Source: Synechococcus sp. BIOS-E4-1 (GTDB lineage: Bacteria > Cyanobacteriota > Cyanobacteriia > PCC-6307 > Cyanobiaceae). From it: a stretch of DNA of 64,000 nucleotides. The position numbers and the translations under genes were made by a program. Positions 28,399 through 37,139 of this stretch are shown here, piece after piece; positions within the stretch are counted from its first letter, which is position 1, and the number at the start of each line of letters is the position of its first letter. Where the stretch lies: assembly GCF_014279995.1 (NCBI RefSeq), contig NZ_CP047935.1, positions 903,243-967,242 of the forward strand. Reading direction: 5' to 3'. Under the pieces are notes generated by a model. That model saw only the letters and a program-made list of their open reading frames with translations. It had not been told where the DNA came from and made no database searches.

Positions 28399-28465
28399 GG
28401 ATGGCATCTGCAGCTGAAAACCCTTTGTTGGACATAGCAAGAGTGGTGGCTCCTGTCATGGCGGC

Positions 28466-29291
28466 TTGGACCTCAGTCGCAACGTTGTCTTCCCCGCTGA
28501 TGGAGGCTCATGGCTTCGCCAGAATCCCAGCACCGCATTGTTCGCTGAGGTGATGGCCGCTTCTCCTGAACCGTTCTCGATGCTGGGTGGGCCAATCACT
28601 GTTGTGTTGCTGCACGGCTACACCGGAGCACCGGCGGAACTTTCTCTGCTGGCTGAGGCGCTGCATGAGCAGGGTTTTGGTGTGGAAGCGCCCCTGCTTG
28701 CCGGCCATGGAACTTGCCTTGAGGATCTGATGCCTGTGCAGCCCAGCCAGTGGTTGGAGCAGGTCGATGGCGTCGTTGACCGGCTTCTCGATCACGGCAA
28801 GCGCGTGGTGGTCGCCGGCTTGTCGTTGGGTTCGATCCTTGCGATTCAGGCCGGCATACGGCGTCCGGGCGTTGAAGCAGTGATTGCTTACTCACCACCG
28901 ATTGTGAGTGGCGATCCTCGAGCGCTGATTGCCCCGCTGTTGTCCCTGCTTCTGCCTTCGGTGCCTCGTCCTGCCGACGATTTCGTGGATCCCGCAACAG
29001 CTGAGCGTCTCTGGAAGTATCCACGTTGGCCGAGTCCGTTGCTGCGTGCGTGTGCTGGCTCTCATCGCCTCCACTCGCAGGCATCTCGGCAATCTGCATC
29101 AACCCTTGTTGGTGATGGCCAGCACGCGCGACAAGGTGATCACGCGCCGAGGCGTGGAGTTACTCCTGCATCGAACCGGCTCCGAGCATGTGCAAGTGCA
29201 TTGGTTGGAGGGCAGTGGTCACGTGATCACCGCCGATGCTGAGTGGAAAACAGTGGCTGATCAGACCCTGTTTTTTTTGAAAGACCTTTAG
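28466..29291 (+). pseudogene. Alpha/beta hydrolase (carboxylesterase-like) with a frameshift
   Basis: The first part (to about 29045) has the oxyanion segment VVLLHGYTGAPAELSLLAEA and nucleophile elbow GLSLGS. The second part, in the next frame, has the acid (MASTRDKVITRRG) and catalytic His (LEGSGHVIT) and stops at 29291. The frames join around 29044-29056, in a GTGCGTGCGTGTG-like run, which is a natural slippage site. The family is the monoacylglycerol lipase/Est30 type. It may be a true pseudogene or a one-base sequencing error. The start is uncertain: TTG at 28466, or ATG at 28550. Confidence 0.8.
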
Positions 29292-29316
29292 GGTCACCGC
29301 ATTCCAGATATGACCA

Positions 29317-29463
29317 ATGGATCAGCAGGAACGACACAACTGGCAAAAGGTTCTCGACTCGCTTGAAGCTGCCGGCGACACTGAAAGTGCTTTCTACGTT
29401 CGTGCGCGTGCCATCTGTGATGGTGACCCCGATCCCATGCTGACTTGGGAGGCTGGATCTTGA
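29317..29463 (+). CDS. Small conserved-looking protein (48 aa)
   Basis: The 48-residue frame begins MDQQERHNWQKVLDSLEAAG and ends DPMLTWEAGS. Its stop TGA overlaps the TTG start of the next gene (CTTGAG), the sign of a translationally coupled pair. Charged helix composition; no known domain. Confidence 0.55.
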   Translation: MDQQERHNWQKVLDSLEAAGDTESAFYVRARAICDGDPDPMLTWEAGS

Positions 29464-29717
29464 GCATCGATCCTCTTCAGCAAGGGCTTGAACAGTCGTT
29501 TGAAACAGAACGATGGGGACGGCTCATCCGCGAATGCGATGACATCGAAACCCTCAGGCAAACAGCACTTTCCTTGCTGCAACAGGTCACGCAAATGAAA
29601 GTTGCCAGTACCTGGATGGCGTCGAGAGCTTCGGAGTCTGAAAATGCCAAATTGGAGATATTGGCGAAACTGATCAAAGAACGTTCCGAGCGTCCACAGG
29701 AGCAGACTGAGCAGTAG
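29460..29717 (+). CDS. Conserved picocyanobacterial small helical protein
   Basis: From TTG at 29460 the 85-residue protein reads MSIDPLQQGLEQSFETERWG and then RLIRECDDIETLRQTALSLL, an all-helical pattern I have seen in other marine Synechococcus genomes without an assigned function. The start overlaps the upstream stop. The ribosome probably re-initiates. Confidence 0.65.
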   Translation: MSIDPLQQGLEQSFETERWGRLIRECDDIETLRQTALSLLQQVTQMKVASTWMASRASESENAKLEILAKLIKERSERPQEQTEQ

Positions 29718-29731
29718 GTGCAGACTGAGCA

Positions 29732-30166
29732 GTGAGCAACCTGGTTCGATTCGGCGCTCTCGCGCTGACCTTCACCATTGGCAGTGCTGCTGCGTATGCG
29801 GAAAGTTGGTCACCGTCTCCGGAACCGCCGTTCTGGTCGCAGACTCGGCAGTCTCTTCAGGCCTCGGGCAAGTTGTCTGAGCGCACCTGGTTGTTCATGG
29901 AGGCGATGGATTCGCCAAGCCTGAAAGCCGGGGAATATCTCAGTAATCCTGCCCGGACATCAAGCGGTGTGGAATTTGATGCTGCGCTGTTGATGCGCCG
30001 TCAGGGTCAGGATGTTTGGAAGGTGCGTGAACTGCGCATGCGTGCACTCTGTAATCAGCAAAGGCTGCAGCGCAGCAGTGCTCAGGGGCAATGGCTTGAT
30101 TACGTGGGGCGTGAGGACACTTCGGACAAGGTTCGTTGGATCTGCGCTTTGCCAGCGCCCGACTGA
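29732..30166 (+). CDS. Secreted hypothetical protein
   Basis: The protein has 144 residues. It has a signal peptide (VRFGALALTFTIGSAAAYAE) with cleavage near AYAES. The mature part holds SERTWLFMEAMDSPSLKAGE and two cysteines (ALCNQQ and WICALP) likely to form a disulfide. The start is GTG, 14 bp after the preceding stop, in the same orientation as lexA. Confidence 0.65.
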   Translation: MSNLVRFGALALTFTIGSAAAYAESWSPSPEPPFWSQTRQSLQASGKLSERTWLFMEAMDSPSLKAGEYLSNPARTSSGVEFDAALLMRRQGQDVWKVRELRMRALCNQQRLQRSSAQGQWLDYVGREDTSDKVRWICALPAPD

Positions 30167-30191
30167 GCCCTTGCCATCTTGGGTGATGACC

Positions 30192-30205
30192 GGTACACAT
30201 GTATT
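30192..30205 (+). promoter_or_regulatory. Putative LexA operator
   Basis: GGTACACATGTATT matches the cyanobacterial LexA box RGTACNNNDGTWCB at all but one core position (GTAT for GTWC). It lies 15 bp upstream of the lexA start, which fits autorepression. Confidence 0.6.
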
Positions 30206-30219
30206 GACGAACAAATGAA

Positions 30220-30843
30220 TTGCCGGTGTCTGCTGGAACTCCCGAGCCGCTAACGACTGCTCAGCAAGAGCTTTATGAGTGGCTTGCTGACTACATCGGT
30301 TGCCATCATCACAGTCCGTCCATTCGTCAGATGATGCAGGCCATGGGTCTGCGTTCACCTGCTCCTGTTCAGAGTCGTTTACGGCACCTACAGCAGAAAG
30401 GCTGGATCACTTGGCAGGAAGGTCAGGCTCGCACCCTTCAGCTGCTTGGAGGGATTGCCTCCGGAATTCCGGTGCTCGGTGCTGTTGCGGCTGGTGGCCT
30501 GGTTGAGACTTTTGACGACATCCAAGATCGATTGGATCTTGCTCCTGTTCTTGAAACCCGTGGTCTGTTCGCGCTCACGGTGAATGGTGACTCCATGGTG
30601 GATGCCCATATCGCCGACGGTGATGTGGTTCTGATGGAACCGGTCGTTGATGCGGCTCGTCTGCGTCAAGGCACGATCGTGAGTGCGTTGGTTCCTGGCA
30701 GTGGAACCACGCTGAAGCATTTTCACTGCGATGGCCTCATGGTGCGGTTGGAAGCAGCGAATCCTGCCTACGAGCCGATCGAGTTGCCAGCCGATCAGGT
30801 GCAGGTTCAGGGCAAACTCGCTGCCGTATGGCGACAGATGTGA
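30220..30843 (+). CDS. lexA: LexA repressor
   Basis: The protein has 207 residues. The N-terminal winged helix-turn-helix (SPSIRQMMQAMGL, PVQSRLRHLQQKGWI) binds DNA. The C-terminal S24 peptidase domain has the Ala-Gly cleavage site in AVAAGGLVE (near 91-92), the serine in GDSMVD (near 124) and the lysine in TTLKHF (near 165). It represses DNA-damage genes and self-cleaves with RecA. The start TTG (or nearby) is set by family length. An operator-like box lies just upstream. Confidence 0.9.
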   Translation: MPVSAGTPEPLTTAQQELYEWLADYIGCHHHSPSIRQMMQAMGLRSPAPVQSRLRHLQQKGWITWQEGQARTLQLLGGIASGIPVLGAVAAGGLVETFDDIQDRLDLAPVLETRGLFALTVNGDSMVDAHIADGDVVLMEPVVDAARLRQGTIVSALVPGSGTTLKHFHCDGLMVRLEAANPAYEPIELPADQVQVQGKLAAVWRQM

Positions 30844-30920
30844 TTGATGGTTAGCGGGGCCCGCCGTCGTTGTAAGCTGCTTAACGACAAAGGCCGGTTT
30901 CAATCCCTGTCTGCGTTATT

Positions 30921-30993
30921 GGGGCCATAGCTCAGCTGGTAGAGCACCTGCATGGCATGCAGGGGGTCAGGAGTTCGAGTCTCCTTGGCTCCA
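30921..30993 (+). tRNA. tRNA-Ala (GGC)
   Basis: A 73-nt cloverleaf: acceptor GGGGCCA pairs with TGGCTCC (one G-T), D-arm with AGCTCAGCTGGTAGAGC, anticodon stem CCTGC/GCAGG around loop ATGGCAT giving GGC, and TTCGAGT T-loop; A73 follows and CCA is not encoded. It is the integration site of the element that follows. Confidence 0.95.
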
Positions 30994-30996
30994 CTG
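30948..30996 (+). repeat. attL: 49-bp direct repeat in the tRNA-Ala 3' half
   Basis: These 49 bases, from the anticodon stem through the 3' end of tRNA-Ala plus CTG, recur without mismatch at 49095-49143. The recombination leaves the tRNA gene intact. Confidence 0.95.
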
Positions 30997-31076
30997 GATT
31001 TTCCAAGACGCCTACTGGCTTATGAGCTGGTGGGCATTCTTTTTGCTCAGGCTTGCTACGGCATGCCATTGCCAAA

Positions 31077-31144
31077 TAGAGCAGTTTTGCTCTACCTTTT
31101 GCTCTATGAATGACCCCCTGCATAGCGCAGGGCATTAGAGCAAA
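31077..31144 (+). promoter_or_regulatory. Cluster of TAGAGCAAA-type sites between attL and the integrase
   Basis: Sites at 31077-31083 (partial), 31086-31094, 31098-31106 (both reverse orientation) and 31136-31144. The same 9-mer recurs at 40676-40696 and near the right end (48977-48985, 49005-49013, 49017-49025). Their position suggests integrase arm-type or excisionase binding sites. Confidence 0.5.
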
Positions 31145-32451
31145 TGCCAAAGACGTTCAGTAAGCAAGGCACCTGGGATCACGATCTGCGACGCCAGATC
31201 AAGCGGGAGCATGGCACCGGCTGGACGCTTTATCCGCAGAGCAGCGGCACCAAGCTCACCCGTAGATATGAGGACGGAAAGAAGTCCAGCGTGATGCTGG
31301 AAATTGAATGGGCTCCGAGCTCTGCCACCGCGATCGCTAATGCCGTTGGCGTCCTGGCCGCACGGATGAATGAACACGACATCAGCCTGCGTGAAGCGCA
31401 CCGCCGATCGCAGCAAGTTGCTGGTGTGGTGACTGGCAAGGGTGTGGTGGCAGGTGCCATCGATTGGAGTGCTGCTGCCGATGCATTTCTGGAGACTCGC
31501 AGCGATCGCCGTGGCACGACCATGGCCGACACCAGCAAGCGCGTCAGAAATGCTGTTTCTCTCTTCGAAGCATCCCCACGCCCGACAGATGGCTCATCTC
31601 TGATGCGGGCGTACGCCCGCAACTTCTTTGATGGTTGTGCTCCAGGCGGTTCAGGCCGCAAGCGTCATCTCGGGGATGTTGCTGCATTTCTGAATTACGC
31701 GATCGACAAGTGTGGTGCGCCTGCTCGGTGGAAACCTCTGGAGGGGGAGGATCGAGACGTGCTGATCGGCACTTCAGATGAAGCTGACGACAATCTGACT
31801 CCCCCGATCAAGCCAGAGCAATTAGCGGCATTGCTTGATGCATTGATTGCTGATGAAAAGCATGAGCTCTGGATGGCGGTGGCTCTGGTCGGATGCTTTG
31901 GATTAAGACCAGCAGAACTTGCAGCTTTAGATGTTGAAGACGGCGAACTGATGGTGCGCAGCAACGTCAAATGCAATAAAAGCAGCATGAAAAAACAGAA
32001 GCTGCCGCGATTGGTGATTGCACTGGAGCTCGACGGTCGTGATGACGGAGCTCGGGCATTGGCGCAATATCAGCTGGGTCAGCTCAAGCTGCCGCGTGCA
32101 GTCCGTACGGCAATCGACAGCGGCGAATTTAAGAAGGTTGGAGATGCATTCAGACAGCTGTTGGATCGATACCCGTATTGGCAATCGTTAGTTGCAACGA
32201 CTCCTGATCTGACGCCCTACAGCCTGCGGCATGGATGGGCATGGAGAGCTCACAAGGGATACGCCACACCCCTGTCAGTCCGTGATGCAGCTGCGTTGCT
32301 GGGCCATACGCCTAACACTCACCATCGCCATTACGGACGCTGGACTGATCAACAGGGTCTGCGTGATGCAGTGAAGAAGATCACCCGTACGGCACCCCTT
32401 AGTGATCAATCAGGGCGCCAGAAAGCTCCACCACGCGCAGAAATAGTGTGA
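31144..32451 (+). CDS. int: Tyrosine recombinase/integrase
   Basis: The 435-residue protein has the C-terminal catalytic domain of site-specific tyrosine recombinases. Visible residues are R255 (GLRPAEL), Y359-S-L-R362-H363 (HxxR box with Tyr in place of the first His), LLGHTPNTHHRHYGRW with His/Trp, and the nucleophile Y397. The N-terminal about 45 residues are basic, as for arm-site binding. It starts 150 bp downstream of tRNA-Ala and reads away from it. A homologous N-terminal fragment lies outside attR at 49292-49417. It should catalyse integration and excision at the 49-bp att core. Confidence 0.95.
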   Translation: MPKTFSKQGTWDHDLRRQIKREHGTGWTLYPQSSGTKLTRRYEDGKKSSVMLEIEWAPSSATAIANAVGVLAARMNEHDISLREAHRRSQQVAGVVTGKGVVAGAIDWSAAADAFLETRSDRRGTTMADTSKRVRNAVSLFEASPRPTDGSSLMRAYARNFFDGCAPGGSGRKRHLGDVAAFLNYAIDKCGAPARWKPLEGEDRDVLIGTSDEADDNLTPPIKPEQLAALLDALIADEKHELWMAVALVGCFGLRPAELAALDVEDGELMVRSNVKCNKSSMKKQKLPRLVIALELDGRDDGARALAQYQLGQLKLPRAVRTAIDSGEFKKVGDAFRQLLDRYPYWQSLVATTPDLTPYSLRHGWAWRAHKGYATPLSVRDAAALLGHTPNTHHRHYGRWTDQQGLRDAVKKITRTAPLSDQSGRQKAPPRAEIV

Positions 32452-32464
32452 CACCAGCAATGGT

Positions 32465-33061
32465 GTGAGGGGTCTTGCATCCGCAAGCCATAGCGTGCTT
32501 ATACTTCTGGCAACGAGATTGCGCTTCTCAGAGCCCCTGACCCGCGATTCCGTCGAAAACCTTCCATCAGAACAACAGTTGTCTGAATTGCAGCTGCTGA
32601 CATCACTTGATCGGCCGAGGCGTGATCCACCTTTGGAGGAATGGCTCGCACAGCCAATTCGCACGCCAAAGGGCCAGCGCCCTGTTCGATTTTCAAGTGA
32701 TGCAGAAAAGGCAGCTGCTCATTGCAGGGTTCGGCGATATAACGCTCAGGGCGTCATCTTCGAATACACCGAGGGGCAACCTCGAAGCGGCGAGCTCCTA
32801 AGCCACAAGCTTGGAAATTGTTACCACCGCCTGCAGCAGCAACTGATTGCAACTGAGGGAACACCCTCCGCTGCATTGCAGCAGGAAGCCCGTGATGCCT
32901 ACCGCGCATCCGCGACACCAGCAGAAAACTCCCCAGAAATCAGCGCCTACTTCGAGCGGATCTGGGGACCACTCAAAAACCCCGACGTCACAGCTGTCGC
33001 TTGGCAGCCAGTCGAAAACAAAACGGTCAACCTCGGAGAACTTTTCTCAGAGCCGACCTAA
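32465..33061 (+). CDS. Element protein, unknown (198 aa)
   Basis: The protein has a polar helical middle (LGNCYHRLQQQLIATEG) and a Trp/Pro-rich end (YFERIWGPLKNPDVTAVAW). The start (GTG) is uncertain. Its 3' third overlaps the next gene in a different frame. I do not recognise a family; gene order suggests an early or regulatory function in the element. Confidence 0.55.
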   Translation: MRGLASASHSVLILLATRLRFSEPLTRDSVENLPSEQQLSELQLLTSLDRPRRDPPLEEWLAQPIRTPKGQRPVRFSSDAEKAAAHCRVRRYNAQGVIFEYTEGQPRSGELLSHKLGNCYHRLQQQLIATEGTPSAALQQEARDAYRASATPAENSPEISAYFERIWGPLKNPDVTAVAWQPVENKTVNLGELFSEPT

Positions 33062-33572
33062 TACGCCTACGCAGGGTGAACATCCTTCATCCGTAGAGCT
33101 CTCGTTTCCATTTGAAGCCGATGTCACGGTCTTCAAGGTTCACGATCACAAGGACAATCTGCGGTCCTTCAACGCTCGATCAGAAGGCGGCAAGAGCCTT
33201 GTGCTCTTCGCTGCTGACAGTGGCGATTTCAGCCATCTGCCGCTGATTCAAGAAGGCGACACCGTCAAGGTGAAAGTCCTGCAGCACGCCAAGAAAGAAG
33301 GCTGGCTGAAAGCTCATCTGCTGCCTCGCAGTGAGCAGAGCAATGGATTCCAGACCGAGCTCCGCCGCCGTGAGCAAGGAGTGCAGGGCAAGCTCACACA
33401 CGTAGAAGCTGAGATTTCTCCAGCCGATCACGCGTGTCTCCAGTACGCCCACAAGCTGGAGAAAAGAGTCCGCCCGTCACTGACTCAGGCGGAGTATGTG
33501 CGTGAGTTGCTGATGGGATCACTGCATCCCGTACGGGCGCTGTGGCTTGCTCAGCAGGAGGGCCAGAAATGA
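32895..33572 (+). CDS. Element protein, unknown (about 225 aa, start uncertain)
   Basis: The well-formed part begins near 33065 (VELSFPFEADVTVFKVHDHK), with a beta-rich KVKVLQHAKKEGWLKAHLLP segment and a helical end (AEYVRELLMGSLHPVRALWL). No start codon exists in this frame after the previous gene's stop. Translation must therefore begin inside that gene, for example at ATG 32895, giving a low-complexity Ser/Thr/Pro/Gln leader, or by frameshifting from it. The stop overlaps the next ATG (AATGA). Confidence 0.55.
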   Translation: MPTAHPRHQQKTPQKSAPTSSGSGDHSKTPTSQLSLGSQSKTKRSTSENFSQSRPNTPTQGEHPSSVELSFPFEADVTVFKVHDHKDNLRSFNARSEGGKSLVLFAADSGDFSHLPLIQEGDTVKVKVLQHAKKEGWLKAHLLPRSEQSNGFQTELRRREQGVQGKLTHVEAEISPADHACLQYAHKLEKRVRPSLTQAEYVRELLMGSLHPVRALWLAQQEGQK

Positions 33573-33901
33573 GCATCTCCAAAATCGGGCTGAAACCGTT
33601 GCCCAAGCCAATCCCCAGCGGATTGATGACGGCTTACACCGATGTCATCAACCACCGGGAGGAGTCCGATTTCCTGCCAACTGATCCCAATGATTATTTG
33701 GTGTGGGCTCACTTCCATTCGTTGGATAGAGCCTGTCGAAACGACATCGAATTTCTGTCGTGCATGCTTCCAGCCGTGGAAGAAGAAGAGGAGGATCCCA
33801 GCGCCGCGCAATTTATGCGCCAGTGCTTAAGGGACGCCAAGCGTCTTCGCAGGTGGAACGTCGAAGCCTTCAACGCAGATAGGGAGGTGAACAATGCCTA
33901 G
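33569..33901 (+). CDS. Element protein, unknown (110 aa)
   Basis: Begins MSISKIGLKPLPKPIPSGLM and has a run of glutamates (VEEEEEDPS) then a basic helix (DAKRLRRWNVEAF). Starts by ATGA overlap with the preceding stop; SD AGGAGGG lies upstream. Unrecognised, but well embedded in the overlapping gene run. Confidence 0.6.
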   Translation: MSISKIGLKPLPKPIPSGLMTAYTDVINHREESDFLPTDPNDYLVWAHFHSLDRACRNDIEFLSCMLPAVEEEEEDPSAAQFMRQCLRDAKRLRRWNVEAFNADREVNNA

Positions 33902-34070
33902 ACGCACATTGAGCAGAGATGAGCTCACGTACGCCTGCATCTGGGAGGCATTGAGAGCGGACTGGTTCCAGAACCTTGGATCGCACTACCGCGAGCAAGT
34001 GAAGGAGTGTCGGCAACTGTCCGCGCATTACACGCAACGCCTCGAATCCCTTGATCAGGAGGCTGAATGA
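33894..34070 (+). CDS. Element small protein (58 aa)
   Basis: MPRRTLSRDELTYACIWEAL, helical and basic at the start, ends LESLDQEAE. Strong SD (GGGAGGT) upstream, overlapped by the end of the previous gene; its stop overlaps the next ATG (ATGA). Unrecognised, and good coupling signals support it. Confidence 0.65.
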   Translation: MPRRTLSRDELTYACIWEALRADWFQNLGSHYREQVKECRQLSAHYTQRLESLDQEAE

Positions 34071-34537
34071 CTGATCTCAGCAACTTGATTGCTCAGCTCA
34101 TCACCAAGGGTTGGCCACGGGATTACTCCAACGTCATCGCACCGTGTTGGTACGTCTTCCCTTGTGATCGTCGTGATGAACCGCTCGAAGATCCCAATTT
34201 CTCGCCCGATCTAACTGGAAGAGAAGGCTGCTTGGTGATCCATCCAGAGCCGGGGCGGTATTTCATTCGCGTCGAGGTCCGTCCGAGCGGAAGCCTTGGC
34301 TACGGCGCAGTTGATGTTCACGACGGTCAGGTTCACTGCGCTGATGGCTTTGCCGGATGCGTGGAAAAGCTCTACCGACCAAAGCTGCAGCATCTGCTGG
34401 ATAACGCTCACCGCCTCTATCTGGAGTGGGAGTTAGCGCAGTTCAAGAAAGAAAAGACCTTGCCCGAGCTGGAGCAGCAGCTGAAGCAAGAGCTCTTTCT
34501 TCAATCCATCAAACAACCGTCTGGAGGGCATCAATGA
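34067..34537 (+). CDS. Element protein, unknown (156 aa)
   Basis: Mixed alpha/beta protein with GYGAVDVHDGQVHCADGFAG in the middle and a long charged C-terminal helix (KEKTLPELEQQLKQELF). ATGA overlaps link it to the genes on both sides. No family recognised. Confidence 0.6.
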   Translation: MTDLSNLIAQLITKGWPRDYSNVIAPCWYVFPCDRRDEPLEDPNFSPDLTGREGCLVIHPEPGRYFIRVEVRPSGSLGYGAVDVHDGQVHCADGFAGCVEKLYRPKLQHLLDNAHRLYLEWELAQFKKEKTLPELEQQLKQELFLQSIKQPSGGHQ

Positions 34538-34800
34538 CTGATTCATCGTGGCTTGAAACCACACAGGCGGCCCGTTCATTAGGGATCGCCCCCTGCACGT
34601 TGAAGCGCAAACGCGACATCAACGGCGGGTTTCTTGAAGGTGGCAAGCACTATCGCTTCAAGACCGACACGGCTAACAGTCCCGTCCTCTGGGATGTGGA
34701 AACAATCCGATCAATGCTTCATGAACGGGGGATGAAAGCCCGTCAAGAAGCAAGAGCTGATCAGGTGATCCGTGAGCTCCAGCGGGAGGGCAATGCATGA
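34534..34800 (+). CDS. Helix-turn-helix (excisionase/MerR-like) protein
   Basis: The 88-residue protein begins MTDSSWLETTQAARSLGIAP, with TLKRKRD and then LWDVETIRSML. This is the layout of winged-helix excisionase or MerR-type DNA-binding proteins, in which a helix-turn-helix is followed by a short wing. It may act as excision factor or repressor of the element. Both ends overlap neighbours by ATGA. Confidence 0.65.
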   Translation: MTDSSWLETTQAARSLGIAPCTLKRKRDINGGFLEGGKHYRFKTDTANSPVLWDVETIRSMLHERGMKARQEARADQVIRELQREGNA

Positions 34801-35945
34801 CAACCCTCGCCAGAAAGATCGCTCACAGTGTTTCCTTTCAGGAATCACCAGCGTTAGCGACTGCCAGACGACTGCAAGCAGCAGCTGATCTGTTTAACCG
34901 TGAGCTCTTCAATAACCAGCTGCCGAGCACCATGCTCAGGCTGCAGAACAAGAAGGGCTGCAACGGGTTCTATAGCCCTAACAAGTTCATTGATGCCGAT
35001 GGCCGCCAGCTGGACTGCATCACCCTGAACTCCACCACTGCGATCGATCGCCCATTGATCGAACTGCTGTCAACGCTCGTTCATGAGCAGTGCCATCAGT
35101 ACGTCTGTGAGGTGGTGAATCACAAAGCTGCCACGGGGGGCCACGGTCCTGAATGGCGCAACGTGATGAACAATCTCGGGCTTTCACCGATCAGGGTTGG
35201 AGTGACGTGGCGCGGGCCAGCAACACACTCCATCGACCCAGATGGTTTGTTTGCTCGATGCTTCCGTACGCATGCCTCTGAATTAGAGGCGATGCCGTGG
35301 CAAGAGCTCGCGATGGATGCAGCCAGGGGTCGTGCCAAGGGTCTCGACAAAGTCCGCTTCGAATGCCCCAGCTGCGGTCAGAAGGCATGGGCCAGGGCTG
35401 CAGCAGAACTTGTCTGCGGCACCTGCACAACAGCTGATCGCCTGGTGGTGATGATCCCTGAATTCAGAGCCACTGGTGGTTCTGGAGCTGGTGGAAAGGG
35501 TCGAGCCACAGCATCAAGGGATCACTATCCCGAGCCAACACAGATACCACCGCTGCCCGTCTGGACTGATGAGCTCGGACGTCAAATGCGACTGTATACG
35601 GGCCTCGATCACCCGCCACAGGACCATCTCGAAGCACTGGTGGTGATGCTGTTTGGTGTGTCGCAACGACGGCCTGAGCTGCTGGATGAGCTCTGCGCTG
35701 CTGCCTCACGCGCCAATCTCCCGACACCAGAGCGCGACAGCTGGGAGCGTGCATTGAAAGAGGTGTGGAAGCACCGTGCATCAATGCTGCATCCCGATGC
35801 TCACCCTGACGCTGATGAAAACCAAAAGCGTTATCTGGGCGAGGCATTCAAGTGCCTGCAGATTGCCAAGCGGATGCTTGATCAGCACAGCGCCAACACC
35901 TCAGCTGAAGACGTCCGTACGGCTGCGGCGGAGGGTGATGGTTGA
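34797..35945 (+). CDS. SprT-like metallopeptidase with zinc ribbon and J-like C-terminus
   Basis: The 382-residue protein has three parts. The SprT-like peptidase has HEQCH (H96, E97, H100) with a third ligand likely in GGHGPEW near 116. A zinc ribbon follows (CPSC near 194, CGTC near 212). The C-terminal segment around residue 332 (LHPDAHPD, then YLGEAFKCLQIAKRMLD) resembles a J-domain HPD loop and helix III. SprT-type proteases act on DNA-protein crosslinks (Spartan family). A fusion to a J-like part would be unusual, and the J match is inference. It ends the overlapping gene run; the next gene is convergent. Confidence 0.8.
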   Translation: MTTLARKIAHSVSFQESPALATARRLQAAADLFNRELFNNQLPSTMLRLQNKKGCNGFYSPNKFIDADGRQLDCITLNSTTAIDRPLIELLSTLVHEQCHQYVCEVVNHKAATGGHGPEWRNVMNNLGLSPIRVGVTWRGPATHSIDPDGLFARCFRTHASELEAMPWQELAMDAARGRAKGLDKVRFECPSCGQKAWARAAAELVCGTCTTADRLVVMIPEFRATGGSGAGGKGRATASRDHYPEPTQIPPLPVWTDELGRQMRLYTGLDHPPQDHLEALVVMLFGVSQRRPELLDELCAAASRANLPTPERDSWERALKEVWKHRASMLHPDAHPDADENQKRYLGEAFKCLQIAKRMLDQHSANTSAEDVRTAAAEGDG

Positions 35946-35974
35946 TGAATGATCAGGGGGGGCTGCCCCCCTTT

Positions 35975-36883
35975 TCACACCAATCCTTCAAGCACCTGCA
36001 CAATCCGATCGCGATGCTCCTGCTGCAGCTGCACCTCAGCTTCGAGATCACCGCTGAACATCCCCATCACTGCCGCCTCGATCCGATCACGAGCCACTGC
36101 AGGAGACATTGCATCCATCTCCACGCAGACCTCTTGATCAGGCGTGAAGCCATGACGCTCTAAGAATCGCTTAGTGCGGCTGTCGTTCTTGTTGGCACCA
36201 CGCAACGCAACCTGAGCGCCAAAGTCATCAAGGTCATCACGGGTCACCAGCACCCGCTGCATCGTGATCAGATCAGGGTTGCTCACATGAGATTGAATCT
36301 CCTCCAGTGCTGCTCGTGGCCAATCATCACCACTGGGGTCGAAGTCAGCACAGACCAGCAGGTGAATGGCTTGCCCTTCGCAGATGTGCTCGTTCACGCT
36401 GAGAGCAACCGACCGCAAGTAACTGGCGGAGCCGTATCCCTTGCAGGCCGCTACATCAACACCAAGCCCGCGAGCATGTTGCATATAGACAGGAATCTGA
36501 CCCGCCTTCTCGACTAACACCAGTGGCCGTTGATTCTGCTCACGCCAGAAATCAAGCCTGTAAAACCATGGTGCAGTCTCAGCGAAGCCAGCAGGGTTGT
36601 TCCAACGACTGACGCCATAACTGGCGCGGGATTCATCAACGATGTAATTCCAAGGCAGCTCGGCTGATTTACGCAGGTCCAGAACGCGACGCTGGACTAG
36701 GTCGTAATTAACGGTGCTGCCCATGCTGTCCTTGCTGATGTAATCCAGCAATGCGGAGACCACCGCCTGGTAGTAGAGACCACGGACGGTGAGGGGCTGG
36801 AGCTAAGCAGCTAGTCGCAGCAACTCTGTCCTCAGGAGTGCATCCTGATCACGAGAGAGCAGCTTTGGCGATTTGCGGACCAT
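35975..36883 (-). pseudogene. Toprim/topoisomerase VI-A-like protein interrupted by an in-frame TAG
   Basis: From ATG 36883 the frame reads MVRKSPKLLSRDQDAL, then ELLRLAA, TAG (36805-36803, codon 27), then LQPLTVRGLYYQAVVSALL. The TVRxLYYQAV segment is the usual N-terminus of this family. The rest is intact: LVLVEKAGQI, GYGSAS and a metal-binding CADFDPSGDDW of Toprim type near residues 180-190 of the full frame. Without readthrough, translation could start at GTG 36763, losing the conserved N-terminal motif. It probably acts on DNA in element replication or regulation; the function is unproven. Confidence 0.75.
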
Positions 36884-37139
36884 GGGGGTGCAAGGTGACT
36901 GTGAAGGGCTTGCCCTTCCTTAGCAGCATACACAACTCCTAGCGTGTAAACACGCAGCAACCGTACGCGTGCATCATTAGCTGGGCTTATTGCAGGCGCA
37001 CTCTCTCATCACAAGTCTGAGAATTTGTTATTGCTTGCTATGGCAAGACTTGGCAATTTCTCCGTTCCGCCTGCGGAGGGGTTTTAACTCACTTTTACCT
37101 CCCTAATTTGAATGAGTAACACGTGCTCCCCAGCTGTAA

